Below are positions 1 to 7,167 of a stretch of DNA of 9,625 nucleotides, one piece after another. The position numbers and the translations under genes are program-made. This DNA is from JANQUM01 sp047630355 (GTDB lineage Bacteria > Bacteroidota > Bacteroidia > Cytophagales > Spirosomataceae): contig JBLHXN010000122.1 of the NCBI GenBank assembly GCA_047630355.1, forward strand, positions 1-9,625, given 5' to 3'. The first letter of the stretch is position 1, and each line of letters begins with the position of its first letter. The notes beneath the pieces are model-generated. The model was not told where the DNA came from, searched no databases, and saw nothing but the letters and a program-made list of their open reading frames with translations.

Positions 1-201
1 GTAGTAACTCCAGAAAACGCCATTATGTACGGTAAGTGGACAACCTCAATTGTTAGTCTTATCATGGTAGGCTTAGTGCTATTTCTTATCGTGAAAGCTT
101 ATAATAAAACTAAGAAGAAAGAGATTGCAGCGGAGCCGGTACCAGTTGGTCCGACGGAGATTGAACTATTAGCTCAAATCCGTGACGCCCTGAAGAAATA
201 A
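1..201 (+). CDS. mscL: Large-conductance mechanosensitive channel MscL, C-terminal part (5' end outside window)
   Basis: This is the last 66 residues of an open frame that enters from the left edge and stops with TAA at 199-201. MscL is a homopentameric inner-membrane channel that opens under membrane tension during hypo-osmotic shock. The visible part matches the family's C-terminal layout. A short periplasmic-loop end with a Tyr-Gly precedes TM2 (about residues 13-33 of the fragment, SIVSLIMVGLVLFLIVKAYN). A Lys-rich membrane-exit segment (NKTKKKE), a Pro-rich linker (EPVPVGPTE) and the cytoplasmic bundle helix ELLAQIRDALKK follow. The E. coli protein ends in a very similar LLTEIRDLLK. A terminator follows directly, so mscL does not appear to be cotranscribed with ftsW. 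The identification rests on my reading of the C-terminus only. Confidence 0.9.
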   Translation, partial: VVTPENAIMYGKWTTSIVSLIMVGLVLFLIVKAYNKTKKKEIAAEPVPVGPTEIELLAQIRDALKK

Positions 202-223
202 CAATAAATCTCAGATAGATTTC

Positions 224-256
224 AAAAGCGAAAAACCAATACTTTCTCGTTTTTTT
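224..256 (+). terminator. Intrinsic terminator after mscL
   Basis: The arms 224-235 and 243-254 form a 12-bp stem with one G-U pair and one A-C mismatch around a 7-base loop, and the right arm runs into a T tract (250-256). The stem is AU-rich and weaker than the one after ftsZ. Its position 22 bases after the mscL stop supports the call. Confidence 0.65.
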
Positions 257-270
257 ATTGAATGGTATAG

Positions 271-287
271 TAATTCTGACAGAATTA
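271..287. promoter_or_regulatory. Perfect 17-bp palindrome upstream of the ftsW promoter, candidate operator
   Basis: TAATTCTG (271-278), a central A (279) and CAGAATTA (280-287) form a perfect odd-length inverted repeat. It touches the presumed -33 region of the ftsW promoter, and its centre lies about 45 bases upstream of the predicted transcription start. That position suits a dimeric regulator. There is no T tract after it, so it is not a terminator. The regulator is unknown; the site call is an inference from symmetry and position. Confidence 0.4.
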
Positions 288-318
288 TTTTTATGCTGAT
301 TCAAAAAAGCTAACTTTG
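288..318 (+). promoter_or_regulatory. Putative Bacteroidota-type promoter of the ftsW-ftsZ operon
   Basis: TAACTTTG at 311-318 is an exact match to the Bacteroidota -7 element TAnnTTTG. A T-rich stretch at 288-292 lies at about the right distance for the -33 element, but it is a poor match to TTTG. Transcription would begin near 325, leaving a leader of about 80 bases before ftsW. The same octamer occurs before the M1 peptidase gene. Confidence 0.5.
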
Positions 319-405
319 TTACCAATAATACTTTCGGTCTATGCGTATATGTGCACCGGGGTTACGTGCTAAAAAATCCTAATAAAATCCGTAAATCATC
401 TTCCC

Positions 406-1611
406 ATGACAATCTCCAACAAAAGGGATTTCTTGAGAGGCGATAAGCAGATATGGTTTATCTATATCATTCTTTCGTTATTCAGTATTGTGGTAGTTTA
501 TAGTGCTACTAGTAATCTGGCATTCCGGGAACGTGAGGGTAACACCGAATTCTACTTAGTAAAACATACAGCAATATTGCTCTTGAGCTTTGCGTTCGCC
601 ACCATTATTTCCCGAATTAACTTCCAACTTTTTACCCGTTGGCTCAGAATTGCTTTATATCTAACGCCCATCATTTTAGTCTACACTTACGCCAAGGGCG
701 AAAATGTGGGTGGTGCAGCCCGTTGGATTAATTTGTTTGGTATTTCCTTACAAACCTCAGACGTAGCAAGGCTGGTGCTTATTGCGAATCTGGCACTTAT
801 GCTTTCGCAACGTCAACACATTGAGAAGGATGCTTACAAACTAAGCACTCTGAACAGTATACTATTTTGGTGCGGTTTGATTTGCGGTTTACTTGTTCCC
901 ACAAGTTTTTCTACCTCTGTAATTCTGGCGGTAACCTGCTTTATGGTGATGCTTGTGGGCAGAGTTCCGTGGAAACACTTGTTCAAACTATTTCTTTCGA
1001 TTACTTTCGGGATTGCTCTCTTCGTTGGAGTTTGTATCGCGTTCGAATCGCAGGACGTTAGTTTCGGGCGTTCGAGCACTATTGTAGATCGTACAGAGGC
1101 TTTTCTTGAATCTGACTTAGATGGAAAAAATGGTATTGGTGGTCGCGTAGGAAAGAGCAACACCCAACGTGATTATGCTCTTATTGCAGTTGCAAGCGGT
1201 GGTATATTGGGCGTAGGACCGGGACATAGCTATCAAAAATATAAATTACCTCTGGCTTACTCAGATTATATTTACACAATCATTATCGAAGAATACGGAC
1301 TCGTGGGCGGTATCTTGACCATGGGGCTTTACCTGTGGCTTTTGTATCGTGGAGTTTTTAATATTGACAATACGCAACGACCTTTTGGTGGTCTGCTGTG
1401 CATTGGCCTGACAATAAGCATTGTTTTTCAGGCCATGGTACACATGTTCATCAGTGTAGGTCTGGGACCGGTTACGGGGCAGACCTTACCCATGATAAGT
1501 CTTGGGGGCTCTTCGGCTTTATTGACATCCATTGCCATTGGAATGGTGTTAAGTGTAACGCACTTTGAGCAAAAATCTGTTTCTAAAAAAAGAATCCGCA
1601 GTAAAAAATGA
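406..1611 (+). CDS. ftsW: FtsW, septal peptidoglycan glycosyltransferase of the SEDS family
   Basis: This 401-residue polytopic inner-membrane protein has the usual length for FtsW. SEDS proteins polymerise lipid II into glycan strands together with a partner class B PBP; at the septum these are FtsW and FtsI. Visible family marks are YSAT at the end of TM1, the GAARWINLFGISLQTSD segment (FtsW/RodA G-RRWI...QPSE region), and the large extracellular loop with GPGHSYQKYKLPLAYSDYIY. D287 there corresponds to the essential Asp of the SEDS active site. EEYGLVGG and GQTLPMISLGGSS close the core, and the tail is basic (KKRIRSKK). The start at 406 has no Shine-Dalgarno sequence, as is usual in Bacteroidota. 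It is the first gene of the operon and its stop overlaps the murG start. FtsW is preferred over RodA because of its neighbours murG, ftsQ, ftsA and ftsZ. Confidence 0.95.
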   Translation: MTISNKRDFLRGDKQIWFIYIILSLFSIVVVYSATSNLAFREREGNTEFYLVKHTAILLLSFAFATIISRINFQLFTRWLRIALYLTPIILVYTYAKGENVGGAARWINLFGISLQTSDVARLVLIANLALMLSQRQHIEKDAYKLSTLNSILFWCGLICGLLVPTSFSTSVILAVTCFMVMLVGRVPWKHLFKLFLSITFGIALFVGVCIAFESQDVSFGRSSTIVDRTEAFLESDLDGKNGIGGRVGKSNTQRDYALIAVASGGILGVGPGHSYQKYKLPLAYSDYIYTIIIEEYGLVGGILTMGLYLWLLYRGVFNIDNTQRPFGGLLCIGLTISIVFQAMVHMFISVGLGPVTGQTLPMISLGGSSALLTSIAIGMVLSVTHFEQKSVSKKRIRSKK

Positions 1612-2708
1612 ATGCCAAACGTATCATAATTAGTGGTGGAGGTACCGGTGGGCACATTTACCCCGCCGTAGCAATTGCTAACGAACTTCGGGTACAAAGT
1701 CCTGAAGTTGAGATACTATTTGTGGGTGCCGAAGGTAAAATGGAAATGGAAAAAGTGCCTCGCGAAGGTTTTGAAATTATTGGGTTGCCCATTGCGGGAA
1801 TAAATCGTTCAAATTTATTGGCGAACATTAATTTCCCATTTAAAGTCATTAATAGTTTACGCATTGCCCGTAAAGTAATAAAAGATTTTGCCCCCGATGC
1901 GGTAGTGGGAGTGGGTGGATACGCAAGCGGGCCAACTCTTATTGCCGCTGGATGGATGGGTATTCCTACGTTAATTCAGGAACAAAATTCGTACGCTGGC
2001 GTTACAAATAAACTATTGGCGAAGCGAGCGAAGAAAATTTGCGTAGCTTATCTAAACATGGAAAAGTTTTTTCCTTCGGAGAAGATTTTAGTTACGGGGA
2101 ATCCAGTTCGGAAAGACATTTCTGAATCTAAGATAAGTAAATCTGCTGCGAGCGAAAAATTTGGCTTATTACCCGATAAAACAACCGTCCTGATAATTGG
2201 TGGAAGTCAAGGAGCACGAAGCATAAACGAAGCAATTTTGGCGAATATTCACGCGATAATTGCCGCTGATATTCAATTAGTATGGCAAACGGGAAAAGGG
2301 TTTTTGGAAAAAGCGAAAAACGCCGTGGCTGACATTCCTGCCAATCGGTTGCACGTTGCTGAGTTTATCTATGACATGCCTGCTGCCTACGCCGCTGCTG
2401 ATGTGGTAGCTTCAAGGGCGGGAGCTTTATCAGTTTCGGAATTAAGTTTAGTGGGAAAACCAACAATACTGGTCCCCTTCCCACACGCCGCCGAAGACCA
2501 CCAAACGCAAAATGCGATGAGTTTAGTAAATGCAGAGGCTGCAAGATTAGTATTGGATAAATCTGTTTCGGAAGAGCTAGTTCCCGCCATTTTAGCACTA
2601 TCTTTAGATGTAGTCACGCAGCAACTGTTGTCAAGAAATATCCTGATGTTTGGGAAGCCGAACGCCGGAAAAAATATTGCTTTGGAAGTATTGAAAATTT
2701 GTAAATAA
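1608..2708 (+). CDS. murG: MurG, UDP-GlcNAc : lipid I N-acetylglucosaminyltransferase
   Basis: MurG transfers GlcNAc from UDP-GlcNAc to lipid I on the inner face of the membrane, giving lipid II, the substrate of FtsW. The protein has 366 residues, normal for this GT-B enzyme. The N-terminal glycine loop GGGTGGH ends in H16, and a second glycine loop GVGGYASGP follows at 101-109. QEQN ends in N127, GNPVR sits at 164-168, and GGSQGA at 198-203. The UDP-GlcNAc-binding half carries SRAGALSVSE (ending in E278) and DHQTQN at 297-302. All the expected substrate-contacting motifs are present. The start codon overlaps the ftsW stop in an ATGA (1608-1611), which suggests translational coupling. Only two bases separate its stop from the next gene, where murC would be expected. 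Confidence 0.97.
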   Translation: MNAKRIIISGGGTGGHIYPAVAIANELRVQSPEVEILFVGAEGKMEMEKVPREGFEIIGLPIAGINRSNLLANINFPFKVINSLRIARKVIKDFAPDAVVGVGGYASGPTLIAAGWMGIPTLIQEQNSYAGVTNKLLAKRAKKICVAYLNMEKFFPSEKILVTGNPVRKDISESKISKSAASEKFGLLPDKTTVLIIGGSQGARSINEAILANIHAIIAADIQLVWQTGKGFLEKAKNAVADIPANRLHVAEFIYDMPAAYAAADVVASRAGALSVSELSLVGKPTILVPFPHAAEDHQTQNAMSLVNAEAARLVLDKSVSEELVPAILALSLDVVTQQLLSRNILMFGKPNAGKNIALEVLKICK

Positions 2709-2710
2709 GT

Positions 2711-3487
2711 ATGAAAATTTTTTTGTCGGAAAATACGGTTGATTATAAATCTTATACTTTTAATTACGCAAAGTACTGCGTGATGGAAAGTATAGATGAA
2801 CTGACCGATGTTTACGAAAATGGGTTTCTGCCGTATTCCGGAGATTTACGGATAAACAAAGAAATATTTTACCTTGCTCGTAGCCTTCGGGTTGATATTG
2901 ACAGATTTAAAGACTCTTCCGAGAATAGAAGGGTCAATCGTACTGTTGAACCTTTAGGAATTGAAATGGAAGTTATTCCTAAAGCTGATTTTGACTTGCA
3001 AAATGCTGATTTTCAGGCCTTTTGTGAGAAGTATATCAACGAACGTATCGGTGATGAGAACATGAGTCCTCAGCGGTTAGCGTATATTTTGGAAAGAGAA
3101 GTGGGAACGCATATTTTAAGGTTTCACAATTCTGAGCAGGATTTTGGTTATGTTTTAGGTATAATGAATGAAGATATTCTTCACTACTGGTTTGCCTTTT
3201 TTGATACCGAGTACATGCGAACGCACTCGCTCGGTAAATGGATTATGTGGAGTACTATTCGGTGGGCAGCTGATAATGGTAAAAAATATGTGTATCTTGG
3301 TACTGCGTACAAGTCAAGTTCTTTGTACAAGATTCGTGACCATAAAGGTTTAGCTTTTTACGATGGAAAAGGATGGAATACACACATAAATACACTGAAA
3401 GACTGGTGTAAATCTGACGAAGAAATTATGCCGGCAGATAGATTTAAGCAGTTACAGAACCCAAATGAATTCTTAGAAAATTTGTAA
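2711..3487 (+). CDS. ATE/Bpt-like aminoacyl-tRNA-protein transferase homologue lacking the family cysteines, in the murC position
   Basis: This 258-residue soluble protein has no signal peptide or membrane segment. By eye it follows bacterial Bpt (leucyl-tRNA-protein transferase) and eukaryotic ATE1, which add an amino acid to protein N-termini to create N-degrons. In order: LTDVYENGFLPYSGD (31-45, family GFRRSGN); RFKDSSENRRV (65-75, family SKSQKRL); a middle part with MSPQRLAYILER (family YPPKRDEF); FAFFDTEYMRTHSLG (SLG at 173-175); a helix; KYVYLGTAY (YLG at 195-197); and YK at 206-207, then a DGKGW end. The stretch that normally carries CxxCxxC keeps its length but reads I52, L55 and S58, and the N-terminal family cysteine is also missing. 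It lies 2 bases after murG and 12 before ftsQ, so it is cotranscribed with division genes. The fold assignment is fairly secure; substrate and activity are unknown. A GNAT- or Fem-like transferase with another acceptor is possible. Confidence 0.7.
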   Translation: MKIFLSENTVDYKSYTFNYAKYCVMESIDELTDVYENGFLPYSGDLRINKEIFYLARSLRVDIDRFKDSSENRRVNRTVEPLGIEMEVIPKADFDLQNADFQAFCEKYINERIGDENMSPQRLAYILEREVGTHILRFHNSEQDFGYVLGIMNEDILHYWFAFFDTEYMRTHSLGKWIMWSTIRWAADNGKKYVYLGTAYKSSSLYKIRDHKGLAFYDGKGWNTHINTLKDWCKSDEEIMPADRFKQLQNPNEFLENL

Positions 3488-3499
3488 AATAGGTTAGCC

Positions 3500-4252
3500 A
3501 TGAAAACAGAAGTGCTGCGTACAAAAAAATGGTTTTGGAGTGTTTCTTTAGTTGTTATTATTGCATTAACCGCAGTATTCAACGTAAAAGGAGACTACAA
3601 GGAAGACTTATGTAACAGTATTGAAATCAAGATTCAGCAGCCGGAAGAACTTCCCTTAATTTCTGACGAAAATATTTTGCAATGGATTTTGCCGAGAAAA
3701 TTAGTAGGTGAGCGTTTAGACAAAATTGAACTGAGTAAAGTAGAACAGAAAATCAGGGAAATGCCTCAGATTAAAAACTGTGAAATGCACATTGACCTGC
3801 GGGGGGTTCTGACCATTGATGTAGAGCCTTTTTTGCCACTTGCCCGTATTTTGCTGGATGGTGCACCTGATTATTATGTAAGTGATGACGGTACCTTTTT
3901 TCCCACATCAAGTAATTATACCGCTCGGGTAATATTGTTGTCGGGTGATTATTTTATGAACAAAACTTCAATGACTGATAACAAATCTGTTAATTTGTTA
4001 TCATTTTTAAAACATGTGAACGGCGATGCCTTTTGGAAAGCCCAACTTACTCAGGTAACTGTTGATAATCAGGAAAATATGTACATCGTGCCATTGCTTG
4101 GTGAGCATATCATCAATTTTGGAAATCCTGATGAAGTTGTTGCCAAACTGCGAAGATTAAAAGTTTTTTACAAACAGATTTATCCCGTAAAAGGATGGGA
4201 TAGCTTTTCGGAAGTAAGCATAGCTTATGCGAATCAGGTAGTTTGTAAATAA
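3500..4252 (+). CDS. ftsQ: FtsQ/DivIB cell-division protein
   Basis: This is a 250-residue bitopic inner-membrane protein. A short basic cytoplasmic N-terminus (MKTEVLRTKK) is followed by one membrane helix (about 11-27) and a periplasmic region. The first periplasmic part (about 38-110) has the size and start of a POTRA domain, with a CEMHIDLRGVLTIDVE strand pattern. The second is the beta domain, ending in GEHIINFGNPDEVVAKLRRL, then KVFYKQIYPVKGWDSF and VSIAYANQVV, which is the typical Bacteroidota FtsQ ending. FtsQ scaffolds FtsB, FtsL and later divisome proteins. The sequence is divergent, as is usual for the family, so position between murG and ftsA carries much of the call. The start at 3500 lies 12 bases after the preceding stop and has no strong ribosome binding site. 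Confidence 0.9.
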   Translation: MKTEVLRTKKWFWSVSLVVIIALTAVFNVKGDYKEDLCNSIEIKIQQPEELPLISDENILQWILPRKLVGERLDKIELSKVEQKIREMPQIKNCEMHIDLRGVLTIDVEPFLPLARILLDGAPDYYVSDDGTFFPTSSNYTARVILLSGDYFMNKTSMTDNKSVNLLSFLKHVNGDAFWKAQLTQVTVDNQENMYIVPLLGEHIINFGNPDEVVAKLRRLKVFYKQIYPVKGWDSFSEVSIAYANQVVCK

Positions 4253-4303
4253 ACCAACCGAAAGCCGTATTTAGTAAATAGGAAAGTGTTAAATGTAGCC
4301 ATT

Positions 4304-5686
4304 ATGCAAACGGAAGAATATGTAGTCGCGGTTGATATTGGTAGCTCAAAGATATGTGCTGTAGCCGGAGATGAAGACCAAGACACGGGAAAAATAAATA
4401 TTAATGCTTTTGCCGAGCGTACGTTCATCCCCGACGAAAACATGATTCAGAACGGAAAGGTGAATAACCTAGAACGAGTTGCAGATATGCTTGATAGTGT
4501 ATTGGCAGAGATTGCCGAGCAACTTTCTGCTCCGGTACAACTTATAAATATATCAATTTCTGGTGGTCAAATTATTGGTCAAAGCCATACCACCACTATT
4601 ACCCGAAGCGACTCTGATACCATCATTCAGGATGACGATATGGAAGATTTGCTTCAGGATGTTAGAAGAACTTTTGACCCAAGACCTGGGCATACACTTT
4701 TGCACATTTTACCGCAATTTTTTAACGTTGATAAAAGAACCGTTAGTGATGATCCGGTAGGTCACGTTGGGTTACGTTTGGGCGGAGCTTTTTACGCAAT
4801 TACCTCGCCCGAAGCAAATATTCGTCACCTGCACGAAATGATTGGTTTTGTTCCTCAGAAAAATGAAAGTGGCAAAGACTTAAATAAAATAATTGAAGTA
4901 GATTATACTTTGTTTTCACCAATTCCAGACTCGCTTGCTTTACTTACAAAATGGGATAAAGATGGCGTAGCAGTTGTGAATATGGGGCGGGATACGACCG
5001 AGGTTGCCATATTTTCCCGACAGGGAATCCGGCACGTGGCGGTTATTCAGTACGCTGGAAATAAGGTAACCCATGATTTAATGGAAGCTTATAACCTTAG
5101 GTTTGAAGATGCAGAAATGCTAAAAATAACTTGCGGTTCGTTGCCACCCAATCAGCTAAACGAAAACGAAGTCATCACGATTTCAAGCGACGATGAAATT
5201 CCAGAATTCGAAGTGCCCGTTAGAGGAGTACTCGAAATTATCGAATTGCGGGTTCGTGAAATTGCGGCAATTGTGATGAGTGAATTGGTGAAAAGCGGTT
5301 TCTCTGAAAAATTAAGTCAGGGAATAATTCTTACCGGAGGAACAGCAAATCTTTACGTGGTAAAAGAAATATTTAGTGAAACCTCCAATTTACACACTCG
5401 AATTGGAAAACCGCTAAAGCACATAAAGCGGAACCCATTTAGTAAGTTAGAGAACCCAAAATACTCTACTGTAATCGGTTTACTATTGGCTTCCTATCAT
5501 CCTTTTGACGTGCGTGTTCCGGCGTCAGTATTGCATTCTGATTACGTATCGCCGCAAGGAAAACAAAAGCTAAATCAAGCTAAACCTGCAAAAGGTGGTG
5601 GCATGAATGGTTTTATTAATAAAATAAAAGACTTCATGAACTCCGGCAACGAGCTTGGTGGAGATACTTACGACCGCGGAAGATAA
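4304..5686 (+). CDS. ftsA: FtsA, actin-like membrane anchor of the Z ring, with a degenerate phosphate-2 motif
   Basis: FtsA binds ATP, forms actin-like filaments and tethers FtsZ to the membrane. The 460-residue product shows phosphate-1 VAVDIGSSK (8-16), an SHS2/1C insertion in the first half, and the adenosine motif ILTGGTANL (about 342-350). The phosphate-2 motif, normally DIGGGTTD, reads NMGRDTTE (226-233), an unusual loss of the Asp and of two glycines. An amphipathic helix MNGFINKIKDFMNS (434-447) fits the membrane-targeting sequence. It is followed by a 13-residue polar tail instead of ending the protein. I chose ATG 4304 because it leaves only seven residues before the phosphate-1 motif. 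An in-frame GTG at 4286 would add six residues (total 466), with AGGA lying too close to it. ftsZ follows after 73 bases. Confidence 0.95.
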   Translation: MQTEEYVVAVDIGSSKICAVAGDEDQDTGKININAFAERTFIPDENMIQNGKVNNLERVADMLDSVLAEIAEQLSAPVQLINISISGGQIIGQSHTTTITRSDSDTIIQDDDMEDLLQDVRRTFDPRPGHTLLHILPQFFNVDKRTVSDDPVGHVGLRLGGAFYAITSPEANIRHLHEMIGFVPQKNESGKDLNKIIEVDYTLFSPIPDSLALLTKWDKDGVAVVNMGRDTTEVAIFSRQGIRHVAVIQYAGNKVTHDLMEAYNLRFEDAEMLKITCGSLPPNQLNENEVITISSDDEIPEFEVPVRGVLEIIELRVREIAAIVMSELVKSGFSEKLSQGIILTGGTANLYVVKEIFSETSNLHTRIGKPLKHIKRNPFSKLENPKYSTVIGLLLASYHPFDVRVPASVLHSDYVSPQGKQKLNQAKPAKGGGMNGFINKIKDFMNSGNELGGDTYDRGR

Positions 5687-5759
5687 ATGTTGAAAATGCA
5701 TTGTCCTGATAATAATAGATAGGAAATTTAATAACGTGTGAATCTATAATCCAAAAATC

Positions 5760-7049
5760 ATGATTACAAAAGCCCTTCATAAAGTAGATTTTCGAAAAAA
5801 CGAAAGCCAGGATTTTCAACAAGTAATCAAAGTCATCGGCGTCGGTGGTGCTGGCAGTAATGCGGTTAACCACATGATCGAATCAGGATTTCAGGATGTA
5901 GGTTACGTTGTATGCAATACAGATCAGCAAGCTCTGCAAAAAATGGACGAGCGTGCCCACAAACTTCAGTTGGGTATCGAACTCACTAAAGGACTTGGTG
6001 CCGGAACAAACCCCGAAGTAGGAAGAAAAGCAGCTCTTGAAAGCGAAGATTCTATTCGTCAAATATTAACGGGTAAAGCCGAGATGGTTTTTATCACCGC
6101 CGGAATGGGTGGAGGAACCGGAACCGGAGCCGCTCCTGAAATTGCCCGCATTGCCAAAGAGTTGGGCCTTTTAGTAGTGGCCGTAGTTTCAGATCCGTTT
6201 GGTTTTGAAGGAAATACTAAGATTCTCCAAGCATTAGAGGGTATTGAAAAACTCAAAGAACACGCCGATACCGTTTTAGTTATCAAAAACCAATTACTTC
6301 AGGATTTATACAAAGATTTACCCGTTCGGGCTGCCTATAAAAAAGCTGATGAAGTCTTGGCAAACGGTGTAAAAAGTATCGCTGAGTTAATCACATCGCA
6401 AGGTGAAATAAACTGTGACTTTGCCGATGTTAAAATGGTACTCCAAAACGCCGGACAAGCCATGATGGGTTCTGCCGTTGCCACCGGAGATAAGCGGGCT
6501 ATTGAAGCCATAACTCAAGCGTTGGAGTCGCCGTTATTGGAAAATAACAAAATCTTCGGAGCAAAACGTATTTTAGTTTCTATTGCTTACAGCGATGAGA
6601 AGCCCGAATACGAAATCAAAATGTCTGATCAGACACTCATCACGGAGTTTGTTCAGGGCGAAATACAAGCCGATGCTGAGGTATTTAAGCACGGTTACAG
6701 CATTGACCGTTCGTTAAAAGATGGTGGCCTTCGGGTAACGATTGTTGCTGCTGGTTTCGGGAGTGAAGGAAATAAAAATCTGCGAATTCAGCCAAAAGAA
6801 GAGCCGGCTGTGATAGAAGTAGAAGAGGTTAAGGTTGAGGTTCACAGACCCGTTGCGGCTGATTATACCCGCCAAATGGTGGAGTATTTTGTAAACAACG
6901 ATTACAAAGGACAACCCCTTAACGAACCTTCCTTCAAGCGTTGGACGCTGGACTATAAACTCAATACGCTTGACAACTCAAAGACCGTTGAGAAGTTTCC
7001 GTTAGCAGAAATGTACGAAGGTCTTCGTCGGGCGGGATTGATTAAATAA
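5760..7049 (+). CDS. ftsZ: FtsZ, tubulin-like cell-division GTPase with a C-terminal extension
   Basis: FtsZ polymerises into the Z ring with GTP. The 429-residue product has the glycine loop IGVGGAGSNAVNHM near residue 28, then NTDQQAL. The tubulin/FtsZ signature GGGTGTG is at 117-123 and DPFGFEG follows. The T7 loop NCDFADV (218-224) keeps both acidic residues needed for GTP hydrolysis at the subunit interface, so the protein should be an active GTPase. The globular core ends near residue 335. A short Glu/Val-rich linker then leads to LNEPSFKRW (387-395), which fits the L-x-x-P-x-F-x-R peptide that binds FtsA. Unlike E. coli FtsZ, about 34 residues follow this peptide and end in MYEGLRRAGLIK. 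The start at 5760 is A-rich upstream without a Shine-Dalgarno sequence. It is the last gene before a strong terminator. Confidence 0.98.
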   Translation: MITKALHKVDFRKNESQDFQQVIKVIGVGGAGSNAVNHMIESGFQDVGYVVCNTDQQALQKMDERAHKLQLGIELTKGLGAGTNPEVGRKAALESEDSIRQILTGKAEMVFITAGMGGGTGTGAAPEIARIAKELGLLVVAVVSDPFGFEGNTKILQALEGIEKLKEHADTVLVIKNQLLQDLYKDLPVRAAYKKADEVLANGVKSIAELITSQGEINCDFADVKMVLQNAGQAMMGSAVATGDKRAIEAITQALESPLLENNKIFGAKRILVSIAYSDEKPEYEIKMSDQTLITEFVQGEIQADAEVFKHGYSIDRSLKDGGLRVTIVAAGFGSEGNKNLRIQPKEEPAVIEVEEVKVEVHRPVAADYTRQMVEYFVNNDYKGQPLNEPSFKRWTLDYKLNTLDNSKTVEKFPLAEMYEGLRRAGLIK

Positions 7050-7067
7050 ACCGTGCATAATATACTG

Positions 7068-7103
7068 AAAACGGCTGTGAGTACTACTTGCAGCCGTTTT
7101 TTT
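7068..7103 (+). terminator. Strong intrinsic terminator closing the division operon
   Basis: AAAACGGCTG (7068-7077) and CAGCCGTTTT (7091-7100) form a perfect 10-bp stem with a 13-base loop, followed by three more T residues. It starts 18 bases after the ftsZ stop, so transcription of the ftsW-to-ftsZ unit should end here. Confidence 0.93.
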
Positions 7104-7138
7104 ATCCTTAAATATTGCCATTCTTAAAATTTGTGTTG

Positions 7139-7167
7139 TTGGTAGAGTTAATTTTAGCGTATTTTTG
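7139..7167 (+). promoter_or_regulatory. Bacteroidota-type promoter of the small membrane-protein gene
   Basis: TTG at 7139-7141, an 18-base spacer and TATTTTTG at 7160-7167 fit the Bacteroidota consensus TTTG-N19-TAnnTTTG well. The predicted start near 7174 leaves a leader of roughly 100 bases before the ATG at 7278. I see no convincing structure in that leader. Confidence 0.6.

Noticed and set aside
834..1163. 109-codon antisense open frame inside ftsW
   Set aside because: It lies wholly opposite well-conserved FtsW sequence, its product has no recognisable domain, and there is no promoter or ribosome binding site. It is a shadow frame.
2365..2617. Two antisense open frames opposite the 3' part of murG
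   Set aside because: Both mirror the conserved UDP-GlcNAc-binding region of MurG in alternate frames and have low-complexity Ser/Ala/Pro/Leu products.
4286..4303. GTG start giving ftsA six extra residues
   Set aside because: The AGGA before it is almost adjacent to the GTG, too close for a normal ribosome binding site, and ATG 4304 fits the family N-terminus better. It remains possible.
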